NCBI GenBank assembly: GCA_017354575.1
Contig: JAFMQP010000038.1
Coordinates: forward strand, 1 to 15,875
Length of the DNA stretch: 15,875 nucleotides
From: Acidothermales bacterium
Lineage (GTDB): Bacteria > Actinomycetota > Actinomycetes > Streptosporangiales > WHST01
Reading direction: 5' to 3'
Program-made: the position numbers and the translations under genes
Notes under the pieces: generated by a model
Databases searched by the model: none
What the model saw: the letters and a program-made list of their open reading frames with translations, nothing else
Told to the model about the DNA's origin: nothing
Shown: piece after piece, positions 14,810 to 15,875 of the stretch
How the letters are laid out: each line of letters begins with the position of its first letter
How positions within the stretch are numbered: the stretch's first letter is position 1

Positions 14810-15847
14810 ATGCGTACCACACGTACCGTCCTCCGCCGCCTCATCGCAGGCGCGGCCGCATCGCTCGGTGTCGCGCTCACCCTGAGCGCACCGCAGGCAC
14901 ATGCCGCCACGCCCGCGGGCCCGGCGGCCGCGGCGAAGCTCGCCGCCGCCCTGGGCGGCTCGCACACCGCCGGCAGCTACGTCGACCGGTCGGGCCGGTC
15001 GGTCGTCGCCGTCACCGACGCGGCGAGCGCCGCGAAGGTGCGTGCGGCGGGCGCTGAGCCCCGGCTGGTCACCCGCAGCGGCGCGCGGCTCGCCTCGGTC
15101 AAGAGGTCGCTGGACGCCTCCAGCCTGCGCATACCCGGCACGTCGTGGTCCGTCGACCCGGTGACCAACCAGGTGCTCGTCACCGTCGACTCGACGGTGA
15201 CCGGCGCGAAGCTGGCCAAGGTGCGCTCCGGGCTCGCGAGGTACGGTTCGGCCGTCCACCTCACGCACGCGGCAGGCGTCTTCCGTCCCACCATCTCCGG
15301 CGGCGACGCGATCTACGGCGGACAGTACCGCTGCTCACTGGGCTTCAACGTCCGGTCGTCGAGCGGCACGTACTACTTCCTCACCGCCGGGCACTGCGGC
15401 AACATCGCGTCGACGTGGTACGCGAACGCCGCGCACACCAGCGTTCTCGGCACCAGGTCCGGCACCAGCTTCCCGGGCAACGACTACGCCATCGTCCGCT
15501 ACACGAGCTCGGTCAGCCATCCGGGCACGGTCGGCTCGCAGGACATCACCAGGGCCGGCACGCCCACCGTCGGTCAGACCGTCAGGCGGCGCGGGAGCAC
15601 CACCGGCATCCACTCCGGCCGGGTCACGGCGTTGAACGCCACCGTCACCTACCCGGAGGGCACGGTGCGCGGCCTCATCCGGACGACCGTGTGCGCCGAG
15701 GGCGGTGACAGCGGCGGGCCGCTCTACAGCAGCACCACCGCTTACGGCCTCACGTCCGGCGGCAGCGGCAACTGCACCACGGGCGGCACGACGTTCTTCC
15801 AGCCCGTCACCGAACCACTCGGCGTCTACCACGTCTCCGTGTACTGA
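14810..15847 (+). CDS. streptogrisin A/B-like secreted serine protease (S1 family, with propeptide)
   Basis: This 345-residue preproenzyme starts at ATG 14810 with GGGAG 5 nt upstream; an in-frame ATG at 14705 was rejected. The signal peptide is residues 1-32 (LRRLIAGAAASLG..., cleavage after AHA). The propeptide is about 33-161, the folding-assistant type of streptogrisins. The mature enzyme probably begins at Ile162 (ISGGDAIYGGQYRCSLGFNV). The catalytic triad is His195 (LTAGHCG), Asp225 (GNDYAIVRY) and Ser301 (EGGDSGGPLY). Cys175-Cys196 and Cys295-Cys322 should form the two disulfides. The mature length of 184 residues and the C-terminal FFQPVTEPLGVYHVSVY closely match Streptomyces griseus proteases A and B. 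It is an extracellular nutrient-scavenging endopeptidase, with no link to the hydrogenase genes. Confidence 0.97.
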   Translation: MRTTRTVLRRLIAGAAASLGVALTLSAPQAHAATPAGPAAAAKLAAALGGSHTAGSYVDRSGRSVVAVTDAASAAKVRAAGAEPRLVTRSGARLASVKRSLDASSLRIPGTSWSVDPVTNQVLVTVDSTVTGAKLAKVRSGLARYGSAVHLTHAAGVFRPTISGGDAIYGGQYRCSLGFNVRSSSGTYYFLTAGHCGNIASTWYANAAHTSVLGTRSGTSFPGNDYAIVRYTSSVSHPGTVGSQDITRAGTPTVGQTVRRRGSTTGIHSGRVTALNATVTYPEGTVRGLIRTTVCAEGGDSGGPLYSSTTAYGLTSGGSGNCTTGGTTFFQPVTEPLGVYHVSVY

Positions 15848-15858
15848 CCTGTCGATGA

Positions 15859-15871
15859 CGTGAGCGCCTCA
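15859..15871 (+). terminator. possible start of a terminator hairpin after the protease
   Basis: GTGAG and CTCAC flank a 3-nt loop 11 nt after the protease stop. The window ends four bases later, so whether the stem is longer or followed by a T-run cannot be seen. Confidence 0.2.
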
Positions 15872-15875
15872 CCGG

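Overview
The window looks like chromosomal DNA of a high-GC actinomycete. The evidence is strong G/C preference at third codon positions, frequent 1-11 nt gene overlaps, an XRE/DUF397-type remnant pair, and a streptogrisin A/B-like secreted protease. I cannot name the genus.

Positions 1-7911 (minus strand, read right to left) form one compact operon for a cytosolic group 1h (formerly group 5) [NiFe]-hydrogenase, the high-affinity, O2-insensitive type that oxidises atmospheric H2. The order is small subunit (hhyS), large subunit (hhyL), an iron-sulfur protein with NifU-like and Rieske/rubredoxin-like parts (HhyE-like), a zinc-finger DUF5947-like protein, a DUF6084-like protein, an unassigned 459-aa protein, the large-subunit endopeptidase, hypC, and a DUF6390-like gene that runs off the left edge. 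Most junctions overlap or are separated by a few bases, which implies co-translation. The leader of hhyS contains a near-perfect 17-bp-stem hairpin. A divergent gene at 8180-8698 (plus) encodes a small XRE-type regulator that is an obvious candidate regulator of the operon.

Positions 8719-12951 (minus strand) hold a second hydrogenase-support block: hypA and hypB (Ni insertion), then, after a 125-bp gap with a putative promoter and a perfect 8-7-8 inverted repeat, a FecBCD/BtuFCD-type ABC transporter (Tat-type lipoprotein, permease, ATPase). The location next to nickel chaperones suggests nickel or nickel-chelate import for the hydrogenase. hypD, hypE and hypF are not in the window; they may lie beyond the left edge or elsewhere.

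Positions 12952-15875 look unrelated to the hydrogenase: a muconolactone-isomerase-like small protein, a small XRE regulator, a decayed stretch (13823-14596) with three neighbouring genes each broken by an apparent 1-nt frameshift (a small minus-strand gene, an XRE gene and a DUF397 gene), and an intact secreted S1-family serine protease with signal peptide, propeptide and complete catalytic triad.

The observations most worth following up are the hhyS leader hairpin, the hydrogenase-linked ABC transporter with its inverted repeat, the all-cysteine Rieske-like domain, the string of conserved unknown proteins tied to the hydrogenase, and the DUF397 gene interrupted at a G6 tract.
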